Origin: Streptomyces sp. NBC_01198
Lineage (GTDB): Bacteria > Actinomycetota > Actinomycetes > Streptomycetales > Streptomycetaceae
Assembly: GCF_036010485.1 (NCBI RefSeq)
Contig: NZ_CP108568.1
Coordinates: forward strand, 7,387,001 to 7,451,000
Reading direction: 5' to 3'
DNA: 64,000 nt
Below the pieces are notes generated by a model. The model worked only from the letters and a program-made list of their open reading frames with translations. It had not been told where the DNA came from and did no database searches. The position numbers and the translations under genes were made by a program. Below, in pieces: positions 7,934-16,161 of the stretch (within the stretch, counting starts at the first letter, position 1; each line of letters starts with the position of its first letter).

Positions 7934-7994
7934 TCCTGGGAGTCGACTCGATAAAGAAAGTAACTCCCAGGAAGATGTCATCTGTCAAATGACA
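7934..7994 (-). promoter_or_regulatory. Promoter/operator region of the MFS-TetR operon
   Basis: Two inverted repeats stack upstream of the MFS start. TCCTGGGAGT (7934-7943) pairs with ACTCCCAGGA (7963-7972), a perfect 10-bp repeat with a 19-nt spacer that reaches into the AGGAGG site. TGTCAT (7976-7981) and ATGACA (7989-7994) flank 7 nt and contain a minus-strand TTGACA (7988-7983). Either could be the TetR operator; the first could also form a hairpin in the 5' UTR. Confidence 0.55.
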
Positions 7995-8002
7995 GTGAGC
8001 TT

Positions 8003-8959
8003 TCAGTTTGCCTTGCGGTGGGGCGTCGCCTTCTTCGCGGTCTTCTTGGCGGCGGTCTTGCGCGCGGTGGTCTTCTTGGCCGCCGCCTTCTTCGCGGCCG
8101 CCTTCTTGGCCGGGCGCTTGCCGGCCGCGCCCTCGCCCTTGGAGCTCAGCTCGGTGACGGTTGCGTGTTTCCCGTCGTCCCCGCCGCGGCTGTCCTTGGC
8201 CTGGTCCACCGATGCCTGGAGCGCCGACATCAGGTCCACCACCTTGCCGCCGCCGCCCTCGCCGGTGGCCGCCGGCGGCTCCGCGCCCTCCAGCTTCGCC
8301 GTCACCAGCGCCTCCACCGCCGCCGCGTACTCGTCGTGGTAGGCCGACAGGTCCGCCTCGCCGAGCGCCTGGATCAGGGTGTCGGCGAGGTGCAGCTCGT
8401 TGTCGCTGATGTTGACCTTGCCGCGCGGGACGGCGTCGGCCGCCGAGTTGAGCTCGTCGGGCCAGCGCAGGGTCTGCAGCAGCAGGATGTCGTCGCGGGC
8501 GGTGATCAGCGCCAGGTGCTCGGAGTTGCGCATGGCGAACTTGCCCACCGCCGCCTTGCCCGAGCGGGCCAGCGCCTCGCGCATCAGGACGTACGGCTTG
8601 TTCGCGGTCGGCGAGGACGGCGCCAGGAAGTACGGGGTGTCCAGCTGCATCGCGTCCACGGAGGCGGCGTCGAGGAAACCGCTCACCTCGATGGTCTTGG
8701 CGGTCGGCAGCGGCAGCGCCTGCAGGTCGGCGTCGGTGACCTCGACCAGCTGGTCGTCCGGGGTCTCGAAGGCGCGGCCGATGTCGGAGGAGGTCAGTAC
8801 CTCCTCGTCGAGCTCGCAGGTCTTCTGGTAGCGCACCCGGCCCTGGTCGGCCAGATGGATCTGCCGGAAGCTGATCTTGTGGCTCGACACCGCGGATCCG
8901 AGCTTCACCGGGATGGAGACCAGCCCGAAGGCCAGGTTCCCGCTCCAGACGCTGCGCAT
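8003..8959 (-). CDS. ku: Non-homologous end joining protein Ku
   Basis: 318 residues. The Ku core occupies about residues 1-255: it opens RSVWSGNLAFGLVSIPVKL and contains HLADQGRVRYQKTCELDEEV and VPRGKVNISDNELHLADTLI. It forms a homodimeric ring that threads onto broken DNA ends and recruits LigD. The last 45 or so residues are a Lys/Ala-rich repeat tail (KKAAAKKAAAKKTTARKTAA), a DNA-binding extension typical of actinobacterial Ku. AAAAGGA lies just upstream of the ATG. It is divergent from the LigD polymerase gene with 39 bp between the start codons. Confidence 0.95.
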   Translation of the reverse strand: MRSVWSGNLAFGLVSIPVKLGSAVSSHKISFRQIHLADQGRVRYQKTCELDEEVLTSSDIGRAFETPDDQLVEVTDADLQALPLPTAKTIEVSGFLDAASVDAMQLDTPYFLAPSSPTANKPYVLMREALARSGKAAVGKFAMRNSEHLALITARDDILLLQTLRWPDELNSAADAVPRGKVNISDNELHLADTLIQALGEADLSAYHDEYAAAVEALVTAKLEGAEPPAATGEGGGGKVVDLMSALQASVDQAKDSRGGDDGKHATVTELSSKGEGAAGKRPAKKAAAKKAAAKKTTARKTAAKKTAKKATPHRKAN

Positions 8960-9001
8960 AGCGTGTCCTTTTTGTCAGGCTATGGGAATCTTTATGCTAT
9001 G
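8957..9001. promoter_or_regulatory. Compact divergent ku/ligD control region
   Basis: The two start codons are embedded in an inverted repeat: CATAGC (8957-8962) and GCTATG (8996-9001), with a third GCTATG at 8979-8984. On the minus strand TAGCCT (8982-8977) is a likely -10 box for ku. Only 39 bp separate the genes, so both promoters must overlap. Confidence 0.5.
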
Positions 9002-9883
9002 CCGATCACCGAGGTCGAGGGCCGCCAGATCAAGCTCAGCCACCTCGACCGGGTGCTCTGGCCGGACACCGGCACCACCAAGGGCGAGCTGCTGCACTAC
9101 TACGCGAACGTCGCCGAAGTCCTCATCCCGCACTGCGCCGGACGGCCGGTCAGCTTCGTGCGGACCCCCGACGGCGTCCAGGGCCAGCGCTTCTTCCAGA
9201 AACGCCCGCCCGCCGGTACGCCCGAGTGGGTGACGACCGCCGAGACGCTCAGGAGCAGCGGCGAACTCATGCCGCAGGTCCAGCTCAACGACCTCGCCAC
9301 GCTGATGTGGGCCGCCAACCTCGCCTGCGTGGAGATCCACACCCCGCAGTGGCGGTCGGCGACGCCCGGCATCGCCGACCGGCTGGTCATCGACCTCGAC
9401 CCCGGCCCCGACCGCACGGTGGTCGACTGCTGCCAGGTGGCCCTGCTGCTCCGCGAACGGCTCGCCGCGGACGGCCTGCGGACCTGGGCGAAGACCAGCG
9501 GCTCCAAGGGCCTGCACCTCTACGCGGCGCTGCGGGGCGCCGACTCGCGGCAGGCCTCCGCCTACGCGCGGCGGGTCGCCCAGGAGTTGGAGCGCGCGCA
9601 CCCCGACCGGGTCGTCTCGCGGATGACCAAGGTGGACCGGACAGGGCGGGTGTTCATCGACTGGTCGCAGAACTCGGCGAAGAAGACGACGGCGACGCCG
9701 TACACGGTACGGGCGCGGCCGCACCCCGCGGTCTCCACGCCGCTCGCGTGGGACGAGGTGGCTTCCGCTTCCCGCCCGGCGGACCTGGCCTTCACCCTCA
9801 CCGACCTCCCCCCGCGCCTCGCCGCCCACGGCGATCTCCTGGCCCCGCTCCTCGACCCCTCCGCCGCCGCGCCCTTGCCGTGA
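8999..9883 (+). CDS. Stand-alone LigD polymerase (primase-polymerase) domain protein
   Basis: 294 residues, only the polymerase module of LigD. The family signatures are clear: GRQIKLSHLDRVLWPDTGTT at the N-terminus, VEIHTPQWR, the catalytic DLDPG motif, TSGSKGLHLY, and the third metal site near VFIDWSQNS. These archaeo-eukaryotic primase-like enzymes prefer ribonucleotides and fill or extend broken ends held by Ku before ligation. No ligase or nuclease domain is attached and no ligase gene lies next to it, so ligation must come from elsewhere. Start ATG 8999 has only a weak GGGAA site 10 nt upstream. Confidence 0.92.
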   Translation: MPITEVEGRQIKLSHLDRVLWPDTGTTKGELLHYYANVAEVLIPHCAGRPVSFVRTPDGVQGQRFFQKRPPAGTPEWVTTAETLRSSGELMPQVQLNDLATLMWAANLACVEIHTPQWRSATPGIADRLVIDLDPGPDRTVVDCCQVALLLRERLAADGLRTWAKTSGSKGLHLYAALRGADSRQASAYARRVAQELERAHPDRVVSRMTKVDRTGRVFIDWSQNSAKKTTATPYTVRARPHPAVSTPLAWDEVASASRPADLAFTLTDLPPRLAAHGDLLAPLLDPSAAAPLP

Positions 9884-9920
9884 CGCCTGGCGCCCGCCAG
9901 CGGCGGGGAGCCGGGGGGGC

Positions 9921-10571
9921 TCAGGTGCGGGGCTCGGCGTACCAGCGCCAGGTGGCGCGCTGTTCGCGTTCGCGCAGGGCGATCCGGCCGGTGGACCACA
10001 GCAGCGCCTGCCAGGGCTCGGCGTCGGCGGGGGCGTCGGGGAAGAGCCGGTGGAGCGCCCGCTCGCACAGATCCGCCGGCGGCTCGAAGGGCACGCCCAG
10101 CCCGGCGGCGATGTCGCCGGTGTGGACCAGCGTCTCGACCACGCCCATCGCCCCGAAGCCTTCGGGGTCGGCCGGGCCGAAGACGTGGTGCGACCGCACG
10201 TCCGGTGAGGTCGTGCGCACCATCGAGGTCAGCAGGGCGCCACAGGCCTCAAGCACCTGCAGCAGACCTGCGGTGCCCTCGCCGCGGTCCACGAAGATCG
10301 TGCTCGCGGGACCGCCCGCGGTCTCCCGGCGCCAGGTGGCGGGCACATGGGTGGTCAGCGAGGGCACCCGCGGGCCGAGTTGCAGCGCGTAGGCGAACAG
10401 GTCGTCGGCCAGGTGCTCCACGGTCTGCCAGCAGGTCCACTGCAGGCTGCCCGCCGCCTTGTCCCAGCCGCTGTCGGGGGCGGCCTGCAAGGCGGTCACC
10501 GACAGCCGTACGGCCAGGTCGACGTCGTCGGCCGTCACCGGCCCCGGAGCGCGTTCTGCTGCGGAGGTCAT
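9921..10571 (-). CDS. DinB/maleylpyruvate-isomerase-like (mycothiol-dependent fold) protein
   Basis: 216 residues with the four-helix-bundle pattern of the DinB_2/MDMPI N-terminal family: SLQWTCWQTVEHLADDLFAY with a metal-type His, and VVETLVHTGDIAAGLGVPF with a second His. Members bind a metal and often use mycothiol, but most have no known substrate. A minus-strand TACGGT box lies 7 nt before the ATG, so the transcript is probably leaderless. It is followed on the opposite strand by ligD with a short inverted repeat (9887-9900) between the gene ends. Confidence 0.72.
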   Translation of the reverse strand: MTSAAERAPGPVTADDVDLAVRLSVTALQAAPDSGWDKAAGSLQWTCWQTVEHLADDLFAYALQLGPRVPSLTTHVPATWRRETAGGPASTIFVDRGEGTAGLLQVLEACGALLTSMVRTTSPDVRSHHVFGPADPEGFGAMGVVETLVHTGDIAAGLGVPFEPPADLCERALHRLFPDAPADAEPWQALLWSTGRIALREREQRATWRWYAEPRT

Positions 10572-10602
10572 GCCGGGAACCGTACAACCCGAGGCGCGCG
10601 GG

Positions 10603-11769
10603 TCAGCGCGGGGCGGGCGCGAAGACCCGCTGGGCGGCCACCGCGGCGCCGCCGCGCGCCCACGCTTCGAAGGGCAGCGGCCGCACCACGATGTCGCAGT
10701 CGGCCGCGGCCCCGAAAGCCTGCGCGCGGAAGGCCGTGCGGACCGTGTCGGCGAAGAGGTCGTAGGAGGCGACGCCCTCGCCGGAGACGATGATGCGCTC
10801 CGGGCCCACCAGGTTGGCGATGGCGGCCATCGCGAGGCCGAGCGCGCGCCCGGCGCGTGCGAAGACCTCCCGCACGGCCGGGTCGCCCGCGTGCGCGCGC
10901 CGGACCGCGGACGCCATGGTCAGCCCGGGGTCACCAGTGGCCTGCCTGGCCTGCTCGACGATCGCGTCGGTGGCCGCGACGGCCTCCACGCACCCGGTGT
11001 TGCCGCAGGTGCAGACCCGGTCGCCGCCGACCGGCAGGTGCCCGGCCTCGCCGGCGACGCCGTACGCCCCGGACACCACCCGTCCGTCAACCGCGATGCC
11101 GCAGCCGATCCCGGCGCCGACGGTGACCACCGCGAACGACGACAGTCCCGCGCCCGCGCCGAACCACTGCTCGGCGACCGTCAGCGCGCGCACGTCGTTC
11201 TCGACCACCACGGGCGGGCCGGCGGCCGCTTCTACCAGCCGGGCGAGCGGCACCTGCCGCCAGTCGAGGAACGGCGAATACTGCACGGTCCCGGTCCGCG
11301 CGTCGATGTCCCCGGCCAGAGTGACGCCGATGCCGTGCACCGCGCCCGGCGCCCCGGCGCCCGCCGCCTCCCCGCCCGCCGTCCGCAGCCCAGCCACCAG
11401 CCGGCCGATCGCCCGTACGGCGCTGTCGACGTCCCGGGAGGCCAGCGGGGCGCGGCGGGCGGCGAGCGGGGTCGCGGTGAGGTCGGTGAGGACGCCGATC
11501 AGCTCGTCAGCGGTCACCTTCACCCCGACGAAGCGGGCGCGCTCCGCACGCACGGCCATCGGCGTCGCGGGCCGGCCGCTGGCCCGCTCGCCGTCCGGCC
11601 GGCCCAGCTCGGCGATCCAGCCGTCGGCCAGCAGCGGGGCGGAGACCTTGGTGACGGCGCCCGGTGACAGTCCGGTGCGCCGCCCCAACTCGGCCCGGGT
11701 GAGGGGGCCGTGCACGAGCAGCGTCCTGAAGACCAGAGCGGCGGCCGGCGGCCGTCCGGCGAGCGTCAT
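10603..11769 (-). CDS. ROK-family transcriptional regulator
   Basis: 388 residues. Residues about 8-60 form a MarR-like winged helix (LVHGPLTRAELGRRTGLSPG). The sugar-kinase-like ROK domain follows with the GEAGHLPV segment and the zinc-binding CxCGxxGCxE motif (C253, C255, C260, E262). The C-terminal phosphate-binding glycine residues are preserved, so ligand binding is likely. It is divergent from the GH36 alpha-galactosidase gene and probably controls it in response to a galactoside or its metabolite. A TAGGCT box 7 nt before the ATG suggests a leaderless transcript. Several longer upstream starts are possible but would overlap the promoter region. Confidence 0.87.
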   Translation of the reverse strand: MTLAGRPPAAALVFRTLLVHGPLTRAELGRRTGLSPGAVTKVSAPLLADGWIAELGRPDGERASGRPATPMAVRAERARFVGVKVTADELIGVLTDLTATPLAARRAPLASRDVDSAVRAIGRLVAGLRTAGGEAAGAGAPGAVHGIGVTLAGDIDARTGTVQYSPFLDWRQVPLARLVEAAAGPPVVVENDVRALTVAEQWFGAGAGLSSFAVVTVGAGIGCGIAVDGRVVSGAYGVAGEAGHLPVGGDRVCTCGNTGCVEAVAATDAIVEQARQATGDPGLTMASAVRRAHAGDPAVREVFARAGRALGLAMAAIANLVGPERIIVSGEGVASYDLFADTVRTAFRAQAFGAAADCDIVVRPLPFEAWARGGAAVAAQRVFAPAPR

Positions 11770-11861
11770 ACGGGCGAGCCTACCTTTCTGCCGGAAACGA
11801 CCACAGCATTCCACCTGCACCTGACTTCCCCCCAGACCCATGGACCGGGCATCCGAATATG

Positions 11862-11891
11862 TTGACCATGGAAGGAAAGTCGGCCTAGATT
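11862..11891 (+). promoter_or_regulatory. Probable promoter of the alpha-galactosidase gene
   Basis: TTGACC (11862-11867), an 18-nt spacer and TAGATT (11886-11891) form a good housekeeping promoter, giving a UTR of about 24 nt containing the GAGGAAAGGA ribosome site. It lies in the region shared with the divergent ROK regulator. Confidence 0.55.
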
Positions 11892-11921
11892 CGGCGCCGG
11901 ACCCGAGGAAAGGACCCCGCC

Positions 11922-14102
11922 ATGCAGAACGCCCCCGCACGGACCGTCTCCCTGCGTGCGGCGGGCACCGCCCTGGTCGTGGAGCTGGCCGAGCCGGTGC
12001 CGCGGGTCCTGCACTGGGGCGCCGACCTCGGCGAGCTGTCGGACGCCGGCCTCGCCGCGCTGTGCCTCACCGCGGAGGGCGCCGTCCTCAACAACTCCAT
12101 CGACCAGGCACGCAGGTTCACCGTGTGGCCGACCGAGGCGGACGGCTGGTCCGGCACCCCCGCCCACGAGGGCCACCTCGCCGGCGGCGCGGCGGCCCCC
12201 GGGCCCTTGCTCACCGGCGGCACGCACCGGGAGTTCCCCGGCGGGGGCGGGGAGATCGTCATCGCCCTGACGGACGCCACCGCCGGTCTCGACATCGACG
12301 TCACCTACCGGCTGGAGCCCTCTGGCGTGCTCGGCGTCTCCGCGGCGCTCACCCGCACGGCGGACGCCGAGCCCGTACCGTACGACCTCGCCCGCGTCTC
12401 CACCCTGCTGCCGCTGCCGGCCCGCGCCACCGAGGTGCTGGACTTCACCGGCAAGTGGAGCAGGGAACGCCAGCCGCAGCGCCGCCCGCTCGGCCACGGC
12501 AGCCACGTGCGCGAGGTGCGGCGGGGCAAGCCGGGCCTGGACTCGCCCTACCTGCTGGCCGTCGGCGTGCCCGGCTTCGGCTTCCGGGACGGCGAGGTCT
12601 GGGGCGTGCACGTGGCCTGGAGCGGAGACCAGCGCTATCTGGCCGAGCGCCTCCCGGAGGGCGCCGGTGTGCACGCCGCGGTCCTCGGCGGCGGCGAGCT
12701 GCTGCGCGCCGGCGAGATACGGCTCACCCCGGGTGCGACCTACCGCACCCCGGTCTGTCACTTCGGCTGGTCGGCCGACGGGCTGGACGGCCTCGCCGAC
12801 CGCTTCCACGCCCTTCTCCGTGCCCGGCCCTCGCACCCCGGCACCCCGCGCCCGGTGGTCCTCAACAGCTGGGAGGCCGTCTACTTCGACCACGACCTGG
12901 ACCGGCTGCGCCGGCTCGCCGACCGGGCCGCGGAGGTCGGGGTGGAGCGCTTCGTGCTGGACGACGGCTGGTTCACCGGCCGCCGCGCCGACGACGCCGG
13001 GCTCGGCGACTGGTACGTCGATCCCCGGGTGTGGCCGGACGGCCTCGCCCCGCTGGCCGACCACGTGCGGGCGCTCGGCATGGACTTCGGGCTGTGGTTC
13101 GAACCCGAGATGGTCAACCCCGACTCCGACCTGGCCCGCGCGCACCCGGACTGGATCCTGGGCCCCGCCCGCGGCCGCGGCCCGACCTCCCGCAACCAGT
13201 ACGCCCTGGACGTCTCGCACCCCGACGCGTGGGCCTATCTGTTGGAACGCCTCGACACCCTGGTCGGCGAGTACGGCATCGCCTACCTCAAGTGGGACCA
13301 CAACAGGGATCTGCACGAGGCGGTGCACGGGCCCGGTGACCGGCCCGCGGGGCACGCGCAGGTCGAGGCCTTCTACCGGTTGCTCGACACGCTGCGGGCG
13401 CGGCATCCCGGGCTGGAGATCGAGAGCTGCGCCTCCGGCGGCGGCCGGGTCGACCTGGGGGTCCTCGCCAGGACCGACCGGGTGTGGACCTCGGACTGCA
13501 ACGACCCGGTGGAGCGCCAGACCATCCAGCGCTGGACCGGCCAGCTGCTGCCGCCGGAGCTGATCGGCGCGCATGTCGGAGCCGCGGAGAGCCACACCAC
13601 GGGGCGGGTGACCGCCGACACCTTCCGGCTGGCCACCAGCCTGTTCTGCCACCCCGGCATCGAGCAGGACCTCACCCGGTGCGACCCGCAGGAGCTGGCC
13701 AGGCTCACCGCGTGGACCGCCCTCTACCGCGAGCTGCGCCCGCTGCTGCACAGCGGCCGGCAGGTCCGCGCCGACCTGCCCGGTGACGCCACCGTGCTGC
13801 ACGGCGTCGTCGCGGACGACTCGTCGGCCGCGCTCTACTGCTGGGCGCGGCTGGCCACTTCGGCGGAGAGCCAGTCCGGCCGGGTGCCGCTGCCGGGTCT
13901 GGCGCCCGAGGCGGCCTACCGGGTACGGATCAGGACCGACCTCGGGCTGCCCTCGCTGCACCAGACGGCAGGGCCGGCCTGGTTCACCGCGGCGCTGGAC
14001 GGATGGGTGCCGCTGCCCGGGACGGTGCTGGCGCGGGCCGGGTTGCCGATGCCGACGCTGAACCCTGGGCACGCGCTGCTGATCGAGGTGCGAGCGGCCT
14101 GA
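11922..14102 (+). CDS. Alpha-galactosidase, glycoside hydrolase family 36
   Basis: 726 residues, the normal GH36 length. An N-terminal beta-supersandwich domain (about 1-310) leads into the TIM barrel, where the nucleophile is D459 in YLKWDHNRDL and the acid/base lies in SDCNDP (residues 524-529). SCASGGGRVDLGVLARTDRV and the GLWFEPEMVNPDSDL substrate-binding motif are also present. It hydrolyses terminal alpha-1,6-galactosyl residues of melibiose, raffinose or galactomannan fragments. There is no signal peptide, so it acts on imported oligosaccharides. It is divergent from a ROK regulator, its probable controller. Confidence 0.94.
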   Translation: MQNAPARTVSLRAAGTALVVELAEPVPRVLHWGADLGELSDAGLAALCLTAEGAVLNNSIDQARRFTVWPTEADGWSGTPAHEGHLAGGAAAPGPLLTGGTHREFPGGGGEIVIALTDATAGLDIDVTYRLEPSGVLGVSAALTRTADAEPVPYDLARVSTLLPLPARATEVLDFTGKWSRERQPQRRPLGHGSHVREVRRGKPGLDSPYLLAVGVPGFGFRDGEVWGVHVAWSGDQRYLAERLPEGAGVHAAVLGGGELLRAGEIRLTPGATYRTPVCHFGWSADGLDGLADRFHALLRARPSHPGTPRPVVLNSWEAVYFDHDLDRLRRLADRAAEVGVERFVLDDGWFTGRRADDAGLGDWYVDPRVWPDGLAPLADHVRALGMDFGLWFEPEMVNPDSDLARAHPDWILGPARGRGPTSRNQYALDVSHPDAWAYLLERLDTLVGEYGIAYLKWDHNRDLHEAVHGPGDRPAGHAQVEAFYRLLDTLRARHPGLEIESCASGGGRVDLGVLARTDRVWTSDCNDPVERQTIQRWTGQLLPPELIGAHVGAAESHTTGRVTADTFRLATSLFCHPGIEQDLTRCDPQELARLTAWTALYRELRPLLHSGRQVRADLPGDATVLHGVVADDSSAALYCWARLATSAESQSGRVPLPGLAPEAAYRVRIRTDLGLPSLHQTAGPAWFTAALDGWVPLPGTVLARAGLPMPTLNPGHALLIEVRAA

Positions 14103-14255
14103 CCGGGGGCCGGGCCGCGTGCGGCGGACCGGCCGGCTTCCGTATATCGTCCGGTTCGGCCCACTCCGGCCGCGGCGGCACCGTGGGCGACCGGGGTGCT
14201 GAGCGAGGGGACCCCGCCGGGGCCCGGCCGCACGACGGGACCAGGAGCGCACCCG

Positions 14256-15611
14256 ATGGACCTCACCAGCACCGTGGACGGCCTGATGGACGGCCTCACC
14301 GCGGACCTCGTCCGGCTGGCCGCGATCCCGTCCGTCGCCTTCCCCGGCTATCCGCGCGCCGAGGTCCTCAGGGCCCACGACCTGCTGGTGGATCTGCTGC
14401 GGGAGGCGGGCGTCGAGCACATCGAACGCCTCGACCTGCCCGACACCTCACCGGTGATCTACGCGGAGGTCCCGCCGCCGGACCCCAGTGCTCCGACCGT
14501 GCTGCTCTACGGCCACTACGACGTCCAGCCGCCCGGTGACGAGTCGCTGTGGCTGTCCCCGCCCTTCGAGCCGACCCCGGTCGAGGGCGGGTTGCGGGCC
14601 CGCGGCATCGCCGACGACAAGTCCAACGTCATCGCCCACCTGGGGGTGCTGCGGGCCTACGGCGGACGGCCGCCCACCGGCCTGAAGATCGTGATCGAGG
14701 GCCAGGAGGAGTACGGCAGCGCCTTCGACGACTACCCCGCCGCGAACCCGGAGCGCTTCGCCTGCGACGCCATGGTGATCGCCGACATGGGCAACCTGCG
14801 GCCCGGGACACCGACCCTCACCACGGGGCTGCGCGGCGTCGCCGAGGTCGTGGTGGAGGTCCGCACGCTCGCCGAGGCCCGGCACAGCGGAGCCTTCGGC
14901 GGCGCCGCCCCCGACGCGCTGCTCGCCCTGGTGCGCGCGCTGGCCGGGCTGCACGACGAGCGGGGCGACGTGGCGGTGGCCGGGCTGCGCCGCGATGAGT
15001 GGACGGGGGCGTCGTACACCGAGCAGGAGTTCCGCGAACTGGCGGGTGTGGCCGCCGGGATGCCGCTGACCGGTACCGGCAGTCTGGGGGAGCGGCTGTG
15101 GAGCGGCCCGGCGATCACGGTGATCGGCCTGGACGCCCCGGCGGTGGACGGCGCCGCCTCCGCGGTGGTCCCCTACGCCCGCGCCAAGCTCAACCTGCGG
15201 GTCCACCCGCAGCAGGATCCGGGGCAGGCCGCCGGGGCGCTGGTCCGGCACCTGCGCGAACTCCGCCCGTACGGAGTCGAGCTGACGGTCACGGCGAGCG
15301 AGGCGGGACCCGGTTTCGAACCCGCGGTCGAAGGCCCCGCCTACCGTGCCGCCCGTACCGCGCTGCGTGAAGGGTGGGGCGCAGAACCGCAGTTCGCCGC
15401 GGGTGGCGGCTCGATCCCGCTGGTCAACGGGCTCGCCAAAGCCGCGCCAAACGCGGAGGTGCTGCTGTTCGGTGCCCAGGACAGCATGTGCAATCTGCAC
15501 GCTCCCAACGAGCGGGTGCTCTTCTCGGAACTGCGCGGCGCGGTGATCGCCGAGGCCGCTTTCCTGCGCGAATACGCGGCGGCCTTCCGGGCGGCCGGCG
15601 GCGCCCGCTGA
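14256..15611 (+). CDS. M20-family metallopeptidase (dipeptidase-like)
   Basis: 451 residues. Metal-binding features of the M20 clan are present: YGHYDVQPP (H87, D89), GIADDKSNV (bridging Asp 120/121) and the general base pair EGQEEYGS (E151, E152); the later His is in the NLHAPNERV segment. A dimerisation lid domain interrupts at about 190-320. It probably hydrolyses dipeptides such as carnosine-like or Cys-Gly substrates in the cytoplasm. Start ATG 14256 was chosen for its CAGGAG site; an upstream in-frame ATG at 14196 lacks one. It lies 153 bp after the alpha-galactosidase and seems functionally separate. Confidence 0.88.
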   Translation: MDLTSTVDGLMDGLTADLVRLAAIPSVAFPGYPRAEVLRAHDLLVDLLREAGVEHIERLDLPDTSPVIYAEVPPPDPSAPTVLLYGHYDVQPPGDESLWLSPPFEPTPVEGGLRARGIADDKSNVIAHLGVLRAYGGRPPTGLKIVIEGQEEYGSAFDDYPAANPERFACDAMVIADMGNLRPGTPTLTTGLRGVAEVVVEVRTLAEARHSGAFGGAAPDALLALVRALAGLHDERGDVAVAGLRRDEWTGASYTEQEFRELAGVAAGMPLTGTGSLGERLWSGPAITVIGLDAPAVDGAASAVVPYARAKLNLRVHPQQDPGQAAGALVRHLRELRPYGVELTVTASEAGPGFEPAVEGPAYRAARTALREGWGAEPQFAAGGGSIPLVNGLAKAAPNAEVLLFGAQDSMCNLHAPNERVLFSELRGAVIAEAAFLREYAAAFRAAGGAR

Positions 15612-15720
15612 GCGGCCCCGCTCGCACGTTTCCCGCCCGCCGCCCCATGCGGTGCTTTTCCTCCCCATTTGCTGATTTGTCGCACTCGGCACAAAGAGCG
15701 CCGGTCGCTGCACGCGGCGA

Positions 15721-15744
15721 ATGCAATTGCATCGGGAATTGCAT
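15721..15744. repeat. Palindrome and direct repeat upstream of the DUF397 gene
   Basis: ATGCAATTGCAT (15721-15732) is a perfect 12-bp palindrome, and its half AATTGCAT recurs at 15737-15744. This AT-richer patch stands out in the 226-bp gap after the M20 gene and is a candidate operator for the XRE regulator encoded downstream. Confidence 0.4.
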
Positions 15745-15837
15745 CCGCACTTGCCGGGTAGTGGTGTGTGAGTGCCGCGAGGCGCGGTGCGGATGCGACG
15801 GACGAGCACGGTGGACTCAGGAAAGAGGCGATGCCCT

Positions 15838-16077
15838 GTGGAGCAGCAGATCGGCAACGGAGTGCGGTCCAGCATCATTTCCGGAGTGACGTGGATCAAG
15901 AGCGCTCGCAGCAACCAGAGCGGCAACTGCGTCGAGGTCGCCCAACTGCCAGGCGGCGGCGTGGCCGTGCGCAATTCGCGTTACCCCGAGGGACCTGCTC
16001 TGGTATACACACAGGCAGAGATGGCCGCATTCGTCGAGGGTGCCAAGGACGGCGACTTCGACGCCTTTACAGCGTGA
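15838..16077 (+). CDS. DUF397 small protein
   Basis: 79 residues with the classic DUF397 core: WIKSARSNQSGNCVEVAQLP, then VAVRNSRYPEGPALVYT and a C-terminal FVEGAKDGDFD helix. These actinobacterial proteins are partners or antagonists of XRE/DUF5753 regulators such as WhiJ and act in development. GTG 15838 is chosen because GAAAGAGG lies 9 nt upstream and the conserved region begins soon after. The cognate regulator gene follows 84 bp downstream; the usual gene order is the reverse. Confidence 0.85.
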   Translation: MEQQIGNGVRSSIISGVTWIKSARSNQSGNCVEVAQLPGGGVAVRNSRYPEGPALVYTQAEMAAFVEGAKDGDFDAFTA

Positions 16078-16127
16078 AGCCGACCGGTTGACGTCCCAGG
16101 AGGACGACCTGCGGGCTTCGCGGTGCA

Positions 16128-16146
16128 ATACTGGCCCGTCCAGTAT
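16128..16146. promoter_or_regulatory. Inverted repeat, candidate XRE operator
   Basis: ATACTGG (16128-16134) and CCAGTAT (16140-16146) form a perfect 7-bp inverted repeat with a 5-nt spacer, 15 bp upstream of the XRE regulator start. Position and symmetry suit autoregulation, though a small hairpin is also possible. Confidence 0.5.
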
Positions 16147-16161
16147 GACTCGGGAGCCCGC

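Noticed and set aside
11766-14420. Long minus-strand open frame (884 codons) opposite the alpha-galactosidase
   Set aside because: Shadow frame produced by high GC. The plus-strand GH36 protein has all catalytic motifs, a promoter and a ribosome site.
14256-15611. M20 peptidase as the deacetylase of the sulfur-salvage pathway
   Set aside because: It is 9 kb from the sulfur locus, in another transcription unit, and its motifs fit a dipeptidase as well as a deacetylase. A closer candidate may lie beyond the left edge.
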